Positions 44,051-53,663 of a stretch of 64,000 nt of DNA are shown here, piece by piece. The stretch is from CAWUKT01 sp964352215 (GTDB lineage: Bacteria; Bacteroidota; Bacteroidia; J057; JADKCL01). A program made the position numbers and the translations under genes. Below the pieces are notes generated by a model, which was not told the DNA's origin, searched no databases, and saw only the letters and a program-made list of their open reading frames with translations. Position 1 is the stretch's first letter, and every line of letters starts with the position of its first letter. The stretch is from contig CAYGRE010000022.1 of the NCBI GenBank assembly GCA_964352215.1, positions 1-64,000 of the forward strand. Reading direction: 5' to 3'.

Positions 44051-46150
44051 ATGAAAAAACTGATCGTCTGCATTGTCTCGATTTTGGCTTGGAATACCCT
44101 GTTTTCACAGTCCACGTCATTCGATGAAAAGCATACCACTGCGGCTAACATAGGGTTAACAGTAACAAACTACGGGATCATTGGAAATTCCTTTGGGGCA
44201 TCCTTTGACTTGGAAGGAGCGCCTTCCTGCGAGTATCCGGTGGGGTCCGGGATCGAGCACATGTTCGATGGCGGGTTATGGGTCGGGGCCCTGATCAATG
44301 GGAACCAGGTTGCGGTAAGCTCTGCTGCGATTGATGCATCCCGGGGATATACATCCGGCCTGGCCGGTTTTGAATTTTCCGCTGCGGTAGGTTCCAGCAT
44401 TCAGGAGCGTTCCAGCCTTTTCGACTCGCCTTTCTTCGACCCCAATGCAATCTCCCACCAGGACTTCATTGCAGATTTTGCCGATACAGCCATCTTTGTT
44501 CCGGGTACCACCATTCCGATCGATCAGCACGACAACCCCCTCGGCATCGCGGTGCACATGGAAGCCTACAACTGGAACTTCACTTTTGCCAACTTCTTTG
44601 TGATCTTCAACTACCGCATCACCAACGTTGGTAACAATACCCTTGACTCCTTATTTATTGGCTACTGGACGGACAATGTAGTCCGCAATGTCAATATCAG
44701 CCCTCCGGGTACGAGCGGGTTCTTTAACCGGGGTGGAAATGGCTATCTGGACTCCCTGTATATGGGGTATGAGTTCGATGCCGCGGGTGACACTCTCTTT
44801 ACCCGCTCTTATGCGGCAACCAAATTTCTGGGATCAGATGACAAGTTTGGCTTCCAGCATCCCAAGCAGAACCCTAATTTTAAATCTCACTTCAACACCT
44901 GGCAATTTGGGAACAACAGTGATCCGCTTTACTTCCTCCCCAGCGATGACGTAGCGAAGTATGCCAAGATGAGCCAGGGGCTGAATTTCTTTGCACCTCC
45001 CCTGACCGACTGGGAAACTCAGATTCGGCCAGCGATCCGGACGGCCAGCAACCGGACGAACCTGGTTGCGGTAGGGCCTTACGCCTCTCTTCTACCCGGT
45101 GAGTCCATCGATATTGCTTTTGCCATCATCTGCGCCCGGCGCAATGAGGATGGCACTCCCATCGGAGACGACTCCGACGAAGCCAAGGATATCCTGATCC
45201 AAAACGCCGGTTGGGCACAAACCGCTTTCAACGGAGAAGACGCCAACTGCAACGGCATCCTTGATCCGGGCGAAGACAAAGACAACGACGGTATAATTGA
45301 CCGCTACATCCTGCCTGCTCCTCCAGCGCCACCAGTGATCAAAGTCGTTCCCACTGACAACCGTATAGATGTCTATTGGACCAGGAATTCTGAACTTTCT
45401 GTGGACCCCATCTCCAACCTTCAGGACTTTGAGGGCTTCCGGATTTACAAGACCCAGGTGGGCTTTGACGTCAAAGATGTGGTGGACATCGCGCAGGAAT
45501 TGAAAAAGGTCGGAGAATACGACCAGGCCAACAACCTCCTCTTTTACGACACCGGGTTTGAAAGCATCCGTCTGGATGATCCGGTTACCTTCGAGGGGGA
45601 CACCAATCAATACTTCTACCGTTATACTTTTGAAAATATCCAGAATGGCTGGCAGCATGCCGTGGCCGTTACTGCATTTGACCAGGGAGACCAAGTCAAC
45701 AATCTGCAATCCCTTGAATCCAGCCCGCTTGCAAGTTTGCGCCGCGTATTTGCCGGCAAGCCCGGCAACGATGGATTCCTGAACGGTGACCCTTTTGTCT
45801 ACCCCAACCCCTATTATGCAGGGGCCTCCTGGGAGGGTGCCAGCACCCTCGAAGAAGACCGAAAGATCATGTTTGCCAACCTCCCCGCTGACTGTGAAGT
45901 CAGGATTTATACCACCGCCGGGGATTTGGTAGACCAGTTTACCCACCAGGGTGAAGCATACAACGGGGGAGATATCCGCTGGTTCGAGACCTATTCAGAT
46001 ACCTCCAGTACGACCTTCTCCGGTGGCGAACATGCCTGGGACCTCCTTTCGAAGGATACCCAGATCATCGCCCGGGGCCTTTACCTCTTTTCGGTGAAGG
46101 ACCTGAGTACAGGAAAGCTCTTCAAAGGAAAGTTTGTCGTGATAAAATAA
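44051..46150 (+). CDS. Exported protein with FlgD/T9SS-like C-terminal domain
   Basis: 699 residues with a signal peptide (IVSILAWNTLFSQ). The large middle part is beta-rich with aromatic and Asp repeats (FDGGLWVGALINGNQVAVSS, YNWNFTFANFFVIFNYRITN). A Ca-binding-like loop lies at DANCNGILDPGEDKDNDGII. The C-terminus from VYPNPYYAGASWEG to ARGLYLFSVKDLSTGKLFKG resembles a T9SS sorting or FlgD-Ig domain. It is the first gene of a tightly spaced operon through 54867. Function unknown; probably surface-exposed. Confidence 0.8.
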   Translation: MKKLIVCIVSILAWNTLFSQSTSFDEKHTTAANIGLTVTNYGIIGNSFGASFDLEGAPSCEYPVGSGIEHMFDGGLWVGALINGNQVAVSSAAIDASRGYTSGLAGFEFSAAVGSSIQERSSLFDSPFFDPNAISHQDFIADFADTAIFVPGTTIPIDQHDNPLGIAVHMEAYNWNFTFANFFVIFNYRITNVGNNTLDSLFIGYWTDNVVRNVNISPPGTSGFFNRGGNGYLDSLYMGYEFDAAGDTLFTRSYAATKFLGSDDKFGFQHPKQNPNFKSHFNTWQFGNNSDPLYFLPSDDVAKYAKMSQGLNFFAPPLTDWETQIRPAIRTASNRTNLVAVGPYASLLPGESIDIAFAIICARRNEDGTPIGDDSDEAKDILIQNAGWAQTAFNGEDANCNGILDPGEDKDNDGIIDRYILPAPPAPPVIKVVPTDNRIDVYWTRNSELSVDPISNLQDFEGFRIYKTQVGFDVKDVVDIAQELKKVGEYDQANNLLFYDTGFESIRLDDPVTFEGDTNQYFYRYTFENIQNGWQHAVAVTAFDQGDQVNNLQSLESSPLASLRRVFAGKPGNDGFLNGDPFVYPNPYYAGASWEGASTLEEDRKIMFANLPADCEVRIYTTAGDLVDQFTHQGEAYNGGDIRWFETYSDTSSTTFSGGEHAWDLLSKDTQIIARGLYLFSVKDLSTGKLFKGKFVVIK

Positions 46151-46166
46151 GCATATCGATATCATT

Positions 46167-48308
46167 ATGAGAAAATTTTTACTACTGTTTTGCGTGCTCT
46201 TCGGATTTGGGTTGTCTGCCCAGGCGCAATTCCCAAATGTTACCATTCAGCAGATACAAGATGTACCTGCGGCAACTTTGGGGGCTTGTGTTGACTCTTC
46301 CTCTTACAACGGTGATACCGTTACTGTAACCGGAGTAGTCGTGACCCACCCTGACTCGAACTCCCTTACCAATACCACACGTGCCCAGATTTGGATTCGC
46401 AATGGATATGGTCCTTTCAGCGGACTGGATGTGATCCAGTTCTTCGATCCCAGCCAGAATGGAATGTCCAGCCTCTTGCCTGGTGACTCCGTTCAGATCA
46501 CCGGTTCAATTGTCGAATTTGGTGGTGGCGAAACCGAGATCATCCCGGTTGACAATGCAAACATCACCATCCTTGGTTCAGGTGCCAATATCCAGGCTTC
46601 TGTAGTTCAGGCTTGTGATCTGAACAACAGCAACCAGGAAAATCAGCTGCCTACCGGTGAGCCACTGGAAGGCCTCTATGTAGAGCTGCAAAACGTAACC
46701 GTTGTTTCAGTAGACCCCTTCTCTGGTGGAACCAGGGTAAGTTTCGTGGTCCAGGACGGAAACGGTTGCCGGGTCAATATTTCTGACCGCTTCCTGGTTC
46801 AGCGCCTGCCAAATGGCAATCCTGCTGGTACCTTTGTTGCGCCTGCAGTTGGTGCCCAGTACGACTATATCCGTGGTATTGTGCAGCACTCCCCCAATGG
46901 TTGTACCGGTTCCGGTGGCCGTGGCTACGAGGTGCAGCCCACCCGCGAAAGCGACTACGATCTGAACGATTCGCTGTCCTGCCCTACCGCATCGAATATC
47001 ATGCGGAACATCATCACCCCTACCAGCTCACAGGCGGTTACGGTTTCTGCGGACATCGAAGACCTTGATGGCGTCGCATCCGCTACTTTGTACTATGCAG
47101 TTGGTGTTTCCAACAACAGCTACACCCCTGTCAGCATGACCCTTGGTTCCGGTAGTGCCACCAATGGCAACTGGTCTGCAGATATCCCTGCCCAGTCAGA
47201 CGGGTCATTCGTGAAATACTATATCTGTACTTCCGATGTCAACGGCAACAGCTGTTGCTTCCCGGATGTACCCGGATCATTCGATCCACTGTTCTACCGT
47301 GTCCGTGACAACGGAACCACCATCTTCGACGTACAGTTTGTGCCTTCTTCCTTCTCCAATGGAACTTCCGGCTACCTTGACATGGAAGTCACTGTAGAAG
47401 GTGTGGTCACTGCTTCTGCTGAAGCCAACAACCTTGGTTTTGTCTTCATCCAGCAGGAAAATGAACTGGCCTGGGCTGGTATCATGTGTACCGACAACCC
47501 ATCCCTCGCTACCCTCCAGGTAGGTCAGAAAGTAAACATCACGGGTACCGTGCGTGAAAACTTCGGTTTCACCCGTATCCAGGATGTCAGCTCTGTTCAG
47601 GTGAACGGAACCGGAACCATCACCCCGCTGCAACTCGACCCATCTGTCTTCACCACTTATGACTTCGCTACCAACGAAGCCTACGAAGGTATGTTGATCG
47701 AATTGACCAATCCCCAGGGACAAATCTTCGTGGTCAATGAAAATGCCGATGCTCCTTCCAACTTTGCTGAATGGCGCCTCGGTACCGACCAGTTTGATCC
47801 AAGCAATGGCACCAGGGTACTGACCGGCCGTGTGACCAGCAGTGCTTATTCTTCACTGAATGTTTCCTTCGTGAACGATGTCCAGTGGGCTTCTACAGAC
47901 GGAATCATGAACGTTTCCCCCGTTGTCGTCAGCGCTGGTGACAACTTCGACTGGGTCCGTGGTGTGATTGCCTACACCTTCGGTAACATGAAGATCCTGC
48001 CCCGCAATGACCTCGACTTCTCCGGTGGAGTAAGTGTAAGCGATGGCCTCGGTCACAGCATTGCAGCTTATCCAAATCCAGTGAATGACCAGTTCAATCT
48101 GGACTACACTTTCTCAACAACTCAAGTCAATGCAACCGCCAATGTTTACGACCTGATGGGTCGTAACCTGAAGCAGGTTCGGTTGAGTGAAGTTGCTGGC
48201 AAAGAAGTCATCGACATGCAAGACCTGTCTGCTGGTGCTTACATCCTCCAGATCAGCTCCGACAACGCCGGAATGATCAAAACTGTGAAATTCAACGTCG
48301 CCCGCTAA
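46167..48308 (+). CDS. T9SS-sorted protein with OB-fold-like repeats
   Basis: 713 residues with a signal peptide ending SAQAQ. Repeated OB-fold-like domains (GDTVTVTGVVVTHPDSNSL, ITGSIVEFGGGETEIIPVDN, VEGVVTASAEANNLGFVFIQ, VGQKVNITGTVRENFGFTRI) resemble the nuclease-associated OB domains of Bacteroidota exported nucleases/DUF5689 proteins. No nuclease core is present. A type A sorting domain (AAYPNPVNDQFNLDYTFSTT to LSAGAYILQISS) sends it through the T9SS. Second gene of the operon, 16 bp after the first. Confidence 0.82.
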   Translation: MRKFLLLFCVLFGFGLSAQAQFPNVTIQQIQDVPAATLGACVDSSSYNGDTVTVTGVVVTHPDSNSLTNTTRAQIWIRNGYGPFSGLDVIQFFDPSQNGMSSLLPGDSVQITGSIVEFGGGETEIIPVDNANITILGSGANIQASVVQACDLNNSNQENQLPTGEPLEGLYVELQNVTVVSVDPFSGGTRVSFVVQDGNGCRVNISDRFLVQRLPNGNPAGTFVAPAVGAQYDYIRGIVQHSPNGCTGSGGRGYEVQPTRESDYDLNDSLSCPTASNIMRNIITPTSSQAVTVSADIEDLDGVASATLYYAVGVSNNSYTPVSMTLGSGSATNGNWSADIPAQSDGSFVKYYICTSDVNGNSCCFPDVPGSFDPLFYRVRDNGTTIFDVQFVPSSFSNGTSGYLDMEVTVEGVVTASAEANNLGFVFIQQENELAWAGIMCTDNPSLATLQVGQKVNITGTVRENFGFTRIQDVSSVQVNGTGTITPLQLDPSVFTTYDFATNEAYEGMLIELTNPQGQIFVVNENADAPSNFAEWRLGTDQFDPSNGTRVLTGRVTSSAYSSLNVSFVNDVQWASTDGIMNVSPVVVSAGDNFDWVRGVIAYTFGNMKILPRNDLDFSGGVSVSDGLGHSIAAYPNPVNDQFNLDYTFSTTQVNATANVYDLMGRNLKQVRLSEVAGKEVIDMQDLSAGAYILQISSDNAGMIKTVKFNVAR

Positions 48309-48374
48309 GCTTAGCAGGTAAAAAATATGTTGCAGGCCGGGTGATCCGGTGGATCCCCGCCTGCTTCTTGAACC

Positions 48375-49811
48375 ATGAAGAAAACACTCATTTACCTCGC
48401 ACTGGTACTGGCTGTCAGTGCGTGTAAGAAGGGGAGCCCATTTGACAATGAGCTTCCCGATACCCGAATCTCAGTGGAATCCATCAACCTGGTGGGAGAC
48501 GACCGCCTCCGCAGTGAAGTTGACCTGAATTGGTTGGGTTCTGATGTAGACGGGTACGTGATAGGGTATGAGCTTTCTTTTGACAATGTCAATTGGGTAT
48601 TCACCGAATCGACGGACAGTACCTTCAACTTTTCTCTCCCGCTCGGTGTCGATACCTCAGACGTTAATTTCTACGTCAGAGCCATCGACAACGATGCCGG
48701 AGTCGACCCGACCCCAGCCTATTTGCGGGTTCCGATTCGAAACACCGCCCCTACCGCGATTTTTGATACGGTCAATGTGGTCCCGGATACTTCCTATCTG
48801 ATCACCACGGTATTCCTGGATGTGAATGACCTGGACGGGGACGACAACCTGGACAGCATTTACCTGAAAATCAACAATGGCCCTTGGTACAACCTGCCTC
48901 CGAGTACCCGGATTGTGACCCTGGTGCCAGACGATCCACAGGCTTCAGGCAATATTGATGCGCAGGTTTTGGTTGGAGCAGTAGCCAACGCATTGCCCAA
49001 TCCGATTCAGGGATTGGATTTGAATGGAGACAATATCCTCTATGTGAGGGCGCGGGACATTGCCGGGTCGGACAGTGAAACAGATACCTCCAAGGTGTTT
49101 TTTGTCAAGAATCAGACTTCGGACCTGCTGGTGGTGAAAGCACATGCGAGTGCGGGAAGCGTTACCCCGGAAGATGTCCTCCTTCCTGAAATCGACAATG
49201 TCTATACCAACGGTTATGACCTGATCGACCTCTTCTCCAATGGTGGGGTCAACAAGCCCAATCTTTGGACACCGACTTTCTCCCTTTACATTTCCTACTA
49301 CGACAAGATTTTCTGGTATTCCGGTACCGGAGCCGGAGAGTTTGGGATATTGGAAGAGGCCGGAGGTGCCGTGCAGGAATATCTCAATACAGGCGGGAAA
49401 TTGATGGTCACCACCGGATTCCCCACTACTTTTGACAATTCCTCCCTGGTTTTGGAATTCACCCCGGTAGACAGTATTTCCACTTCAGGCGGGCAAGCCC
49501 GGGTTCCCACCGGAAACCGGGTCTATCCAACCCCCGCTTTTTCAACGAGCTATGATTCCCTGGCAGCGAGTGAGTTTATCGCTGGTTCCACCCCAATTTA
49601 TGTCCCTTCAACCGCTGAATCCATGTTCAAAGGGGATATTCAGATCTCAGGTGGTTGGGTTGGTCCCGATGACTTCGGTGCCCGCTCCACGAACAGTGCC
49701 AACAGAACCAATGTGGTCTTTTTCTCGATCGAACTCCACAAGCTGAACGGGATTCCCGGTGGACTCAACACGCTTTTCGATCAGGTGCTCAACAACGAAT
49801 TCAACTGGTAA
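48375..49811 (+). CDS. Lipoprotein with FN3-like domains
   Basis: 478 residues, lipobox AVSAC. The N-terminal region contains FN3-like strands (LNWLGSDVDGYVIGYELSFD, NFYVRAIDNDAGVDPTPAYL). The C-terminal half (WTPTFSLYISYYDKIFWYSG and LEEAGGAVQEYLNTGGKLMV) looks like a Rossmann-like/GATase-like domain as in gingipain-adjacent lipoproteins. Role unknown. Its stop is 4 bases before the ATG of the TonB receptor gene. Confidence 0.78.
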   Translation: MKKTLIYLALVLAVSACKKGSPFDNELPDTRISVESINLVGDDRLRSEVDLNWLGSDVDGYVIGYELSFDNVNWVFTESTDSTFNFSLPLGVDTSDVNFYVRAIDNDAGVDPTPAYLRVPIRNTAPTAIFDTVNVVPDTSYLITTVFLDVNDLDGDDNLDSIYLKINNGPWYNLPPSTRIVTLVPDDPQASGNIDAQVLVGAVANALPNPIQGLDLNGDNILYVRARDIAGSDSETDTSKVFFVKNQTSDLLVVKAHASAGSVTPEDVLLPEIDNVYTNGYDLIDLFSNGGVNKPNLWTPTFSLYISYYDKIFWYSGTGAGEFGILEEAGGAVQEYLNTGGKLMVTTGFPTTFDNSSLVLEFTPVDSISTSGGQARVPTGNRVYPTPAFSTSYDSLAASEFIAGSTPIYVPSTAESMFKGDIQISGGWVGPDDFGARSTNSANRTNVVFFSIELHKLNGIPGGLNTLFDQVLNNEFNW

Positions 49812-49815
49812 GCCT

Positions 49816-52638
49816 ATGCGTTATTTACTCGCCCTGTGCCTTTCCATTGGTTTTTTTGCTCATTCGTTTGGGCAAAACGGAACCATTTCCGGGCGAATGT
49901 TCGACGAAATCTCTGGTGAAGGGCTTCCCAGTGGGAAGATTGTATTGGTCGGAACCTATAAAGGGGCATTGACCGATGGGAATGGAAATTTTATCATCAA
50001 AGATGTTAAGGCAGGTGATTATACCTTGCGGGCTGAATTCGGAGAATTTACTCCCAGGGTATTTACGGGGGTGACAGTGAAGGCTGGTCAGGATACTCCG
50101 ATTCAGGTGCCGATGAAGGAAGTCAAGTTGGCGACCGTGATCATTACCGGAGAAAGGGACCTGATCGATGTAGAGGATGGGAAATCCGGTGGAAGTTTCA
50201 CTGCAGAAGATATTGCGAATTCCAATTTCCGGAATGCAATTGACGTGGTGAAGAATGTAAATGGCGTAGATGAAACGCCAGACGGTATCCAGGTGCGTGG
50301 CTCACGGACTTACGAAACAGAAAATCTGGTGGATGGGATATCTGCCAAAGATCCGCTTGCGGGTTATACCGGTGGCCTCACCGTTAGTGCCGCCTCTATC
50401 GAATCGATCGATGTGGTGACCGGTGGTGGGGATGCTGAATTCGGTGGTGGAACCGGTGGTGTGATCAATACCCGGATCAAGTCGGGTGGCGACAAATACC
50501 AGTTCAGAGGTTCCTGGTACCGGGACAATTTCGGAGCAAACCCCAATTGGAGCATGGGCTGGAATACGGACATTGCCAACCTGGCTTTAAGTGGACCCGT
50601 TCCCGGACTCAAGGACAAGCTGACCTTTTTCACCTCGGTGGACCTCAGCCTGACCGATGACTATTTCAGGGTACAGGCCGATCAATTGCACAGCTCATTG
50701 TTTTCCAATGATTCGCTCTGGGCTCCCCGGCAGAACAACAGTTGGTCCAATACGACCAAGTTGACCTGGAAGATCAAACCGGGGATGAAGCTCTCCGTGA
50801 CCAACCAGCACAGTCTTGGCGTCAATCAAAACTCCCGAACCCTTCAGATCGTTGGCAACGATGCCATCCTGACCCCTGGTTTCCCCTACGCATACAGCCT
50901 CAACCTCGACAATGCCAATACCTATACCCACCACAGCAATCTGACGGTTGTCAATTTCAAGACGCAGTTGGATACCGCGGCCAAGTGGGTGCTGGATGTC
51001 AATCTGGGTCGTCTCTTTACGACCCTCCAGGCCGATGCCAACGGGCGTCCCTTCAGAGAGTCTACAGTTGATCGCCTCTACGATCCTCAATCTATCGTGA
51101 CCAGTCCTGTCGATGTCGCCAATCCGGACGACTCGGTGGTCTTTGTCTTCCCTGGCCCCGGCCTTGTCAACAATGGCGGTATTGGTACCCTTTGGCACAA
51201 TCACCACGCCGAAGAGTTTACCCTGAAGTACAAGTTCACCCACCGTTCCAAAAGCAAGATTCACAAGGTTAATTTCGGGCAGGAGCATAAAGAAAAAGAG
51301 TATTTGTGGATAGACGTGACCCGCCCCTGGATTGGCGCTCCCATCCAGATCGATGATTCTACTACCACCCCTTCTACCAGCATCGGCTCCAGCAGTGATG
51401 TCTGGCTGGCCCGTCCAACTGAAGGGGGCTTCTTCTTCCAGGATGAAATCCGTTACAAAGGGATAATCGCCTACCTGGGAGCACGCCTGATGTATTGGGC
51501 GCCGGGCAAGTTTGCGGATGACGCAATTAACAATCCCGCTGCCCCGGTCGTAGACCAGGTCCGGGAGGATTATATGAACCAGACCTTTGGCTTGGCTGGA
51601 AAGCGCTGGAAAGCACGTCTGCTGCCTAAGATCCGGGTCTCTTTCCCGGTCACCGACAACAATGTCCTCTATTTTAACTATGGCCATGCAGCTCAACTTC
51701 CGCATCCCCGGTTTGTCTATGCTGGTCTCGATCCGGTTTACCAGGACCGTTCCTTCCTCTCAAATCTGGGCAATCCCAATATCAACCCGGAGGTGACTGT
51801 CAATTATGAGCTTGGGCTGAAGTCTAAGATCAACCAGGACCTGGCCTTTACTTTCACTGCCTTCTACAACGACAAATTTGACTATATCGTCAGCCGTCGG
51901 GTTTTGATTCAGGATCAGACGGGCCGCTTTGTCGAAAAGACCTTCTTCATCAACCAGGACTATGCCCGTATCCGTGGCGTGGAAGTTGGCATCCAGAAGC
52001 GCTTCAAGAATGTATTCAAAGTTATCCTGAACTCCCGTTATCAGATTGCGACGGGTAAATCCAATACAGCGGCAGAATCGGCGCTTCAGATCAAGGACCA
52101 AGGGTTTGTAAACACGACCAAGGAGAATTTCCTGGCCTGGGACCGCCCCTTTGACAATAAGCTGCTGTTCTATTTCACCCCGGACTCCACCGTCAAACTG
52201 TTTGGCAAATCCCTCGAGGGTTTCCGGGTCTTCGTCTCCGCGGTGCTGAAGAGTGGCCTGCGCTATACACCATTTGAATACACGGGTGATGCCCCAAGTG
52301 GCCGCCCACAGTGGGAACCAGTCAACGATGCCCCATTCGCAGAAATCGCCAGTCCCTGGTTCTGGACCGATGTCGTCATCACGCGGGACTTTAGTTTCGG
52401 AGTTGCCAAGGACAAGGCACTTTCCCTTTCCCTGGAGTTCAAGAACCTCTTCAACAACCTGAATGCGCAGATCATCAATGGGGTGACCGGTAGGGCCTAT
52501 GAAAATGGTGATCCTTTGCCACTCAGTTTCCGTGACCCTGCTTATCCTGATCCACAGGACCGTGGACTCCCCCCCTTCAATCCGGCCCGTTACCGCCAAC
52601 CCCGTCAAATGCTGGTGGGCTTAAGCTTTCAGTTCTAA
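49816..52638 (+). CDS. TonB-dependent receptor with CarboxypepD_reg-like domain
   Basis: 940 residues from ATG 49816; an upstream in-frame Met lies inside the preceding gene, while this start gives the signal peptide LCLSIGFFAHSFGQ. Residues about 20-110 form a carboxypeptidase-regulatory-like domain (GTISGRMFDEISGEGLPSGK). A plug domain with VRGSRTYETENLVDGISA and GGDAEFGGGTGGVINTRIKS follows, then a 22-stranded barrel ending RQPRQMLVGLSFQF. It imports a TonB-energised ligand, or acts as an outer-membrane channel. No SusD partner is adjacent, so it is not a typical glycan pair. Confidence 0.93.
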   Translation: MRYLLALCLSIGFFAHSFGQNGTISGRMFDEISGEGLPSGKIVLVGTYKGALTDGNGNFIIKDVKAGDYTLRAEFGEFTPRVFTGVTVKAGQDTPIQVPMKEVKLATVIITGERDLIDVEDGKSGGSFTAEDIANSNFRNAIDVVKNVNGVDETPDGIQVRGSRTYETENLVDGISAKDPLAGYTGGLTVSAASIESIDVVTGGGDAEFGGGTGGVINTRIKSGGDKYQFRGSWYRDNFGANPNWSMGWNTDIANLALSGPVPGLKDKLTFFTSVDLSLTDDYFRVQADQLHSSLFSNDSLWAPRQNNSWSNTTKLTWKIKPGMKLSVTNQHSLGVNQNSRTLQIVGNDAILTPGFPYAYSLNLDNANTYTHHSNLTVVNFKTQLDTAAKWVLDVNLGRLFTTLQADANGRPFRESTVDRLYDPQSIVTSPVDVANPDDSVVFVFPGPGLVNNGGIGTLWHNHHAEEFTLKYKFTHRSKSKIHKVNFGQEHKEKEYLWIDVTRPWIGAPIQIDDSTTTPSTSIGSSSDVWLARPTEGGFFFQDEIRYKGIIAYLGARLMYWAPGKFADDAINNPAAPVVDQVREDYMNQTFGLAGKRWKARLLPKIRVSFPVTDNNVLYFNYGHAAQLPHPRFVYAGLDPVYQDRSFLSNLGNPNINPEVTVNYELGLKSKINQDLAFTFTAFYNDKFDYIVSRRVLIQDQTGRFVEKTFFINQDYARIRGVEVGIQKRFKNVFKVILNSRYQIATGKSNTAAESALQIKDQGFVNTTKENFLAWDRPFDNKLLFYFTPDSTVKLFGKSLEGFRVFVSAVLKSGLRYTPFEYTGDAPSGRPQWEPVNDAPFAEIASPWFWTDVVITRDFSFGVAKDKALSLSLEFKNLFNNLNAQIINGVTGRAYENGDPLPLSFRDPAYPDPQDRGLPPFNPARYRQPRQMLVGLSFQF

Positions 52639-53663
52639 TGCAGAGAATATTTATCTATATCCTGTTTGCCTGTACGCTGCCCTTTGCCAGCCAGGCCCAA
52701 TTGCTGCCCGAACTCGGTGGGTCAAGAGCGGGTATCTCGGCCATGACCTTTTTGAAGATCGATCCGAGCGTACGCTCTGCGGGCATGGCGGGTGCAAACC
52801 TGACCCTGACCGGTGATGTATTTGCGACCAGTTACAATCCGGCCAACCTGGCCGAGGAAAACCGGGTCAGCTTCGGAGCGAGCAATACCTTCTGGGTAGC
52901 GGGCATCAATCTGGCTTACGGTTCCTTCAGCAAACCGACCAAGGTCGGCAAATTCGCCCTTTCCGTAAACTCCCTTAACAGTGGAGCCATGGAGCGCCGG
53001 ACTGAATTCCAGCCCAACGGCACCGGTGAATACTTCCACGCCAGCAATACCGCCATCGGTCTGACCTATGCCAACCAGTTGACCGATTACTTCTCATGGG
53101 GAGCGACCCTCAAATATGTCAATGAAACCCTTGCCGAATTCACTGCCCATACCGCAGTGGTGGACCTGGGTTTCCTCTACCGTACCGATGTCAAAGACCT
53201 CAGCTTTGCGGTTATGGTCCAGAGCTTTGGCCCCAATTCCAAACTGTCCGGGGAATACGAATTGCCAGACAGCATCAACCCGAGGGACATTGCCCTGGAG
53301 TCCTATCCAGCCCCCACTGTCTTTAAGTTGGGGATTTCCATGATCCCCTGGAAAACTGATGACATGTCCCTGACTACGGTTGTACAACTGAACCACCCCA
53401 ACGACAATGCGGAGAATATCCGTCTGGGGGTTGAATACGAATACCGGGAACTGCTCTATTTGCGGACCGGATACAAGATCAATGTCACCGACCAGATCTA
53501 CCCGACCTTTGGGCTTGGGGTTCGGACCCGGATCGGGAAACACCCTCTGATCTTCGACTATGCGGTTGACCCCACCCGTTACCTGGGTTGGATTCACCGG
53601 ATCGGCCTCCATTTTGCCATTAACACTGAAATGAGAAGAGATGATGAACCACTCACAGAATAA
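52638..53663 (+). CDS. PorV/PorQ-like outer-membrane barrel
   Basis: 341 residues; its ATG overlaps the receptor stop (TAATG), so translation is coupled. Signal peptide ending SQAQ, then AGISAMTFLKIDPSVRSAGM and AGANLTLTGDVFATSYNPAN, the PorV/PorQ (FadL-like) signature, and repeated barrel strands to the end. PorV shuttles T9SS cargo from the translocon to PorU. Whether this is PorV itself or a paralogue serving this operon is undecided. Confidence 0.85.
   Translation: MQRIFIYILFACTLPFASQAQLLPELGGSRAGISAMTFLKIDPSVRSAGMAGANLTLTGDVFATSYNPANLAEENRVSFGASNTFWVAGINLAYGSFSKPTKVGKFALSVNSLNSGAMERRTEFQPNGTGEYFHASNTAIGLTYANQLTDYFSWGATLKYVNETLAEFTAHTAVVDLGFLYRTDVKDLSFAVMVQSFGPNSKLSGEYELPDSINPRDIALESYPAPTVFKLGISMIPWKTDDMSLTTVVQLNHPNDNAENIRLGVEYEYRELLYLRTGYKINVTDQIYPTFGLGVRTRIGKHPLIFDYAVDPTRYLGWIHRIGLHFAINTEMRRDDEPLTE

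Noticed and set aside
50695..51705. 336-codon minus-strand frame inside the TonB receptor
   Set aside because: Shadow of the receptor; no motif and no start context.
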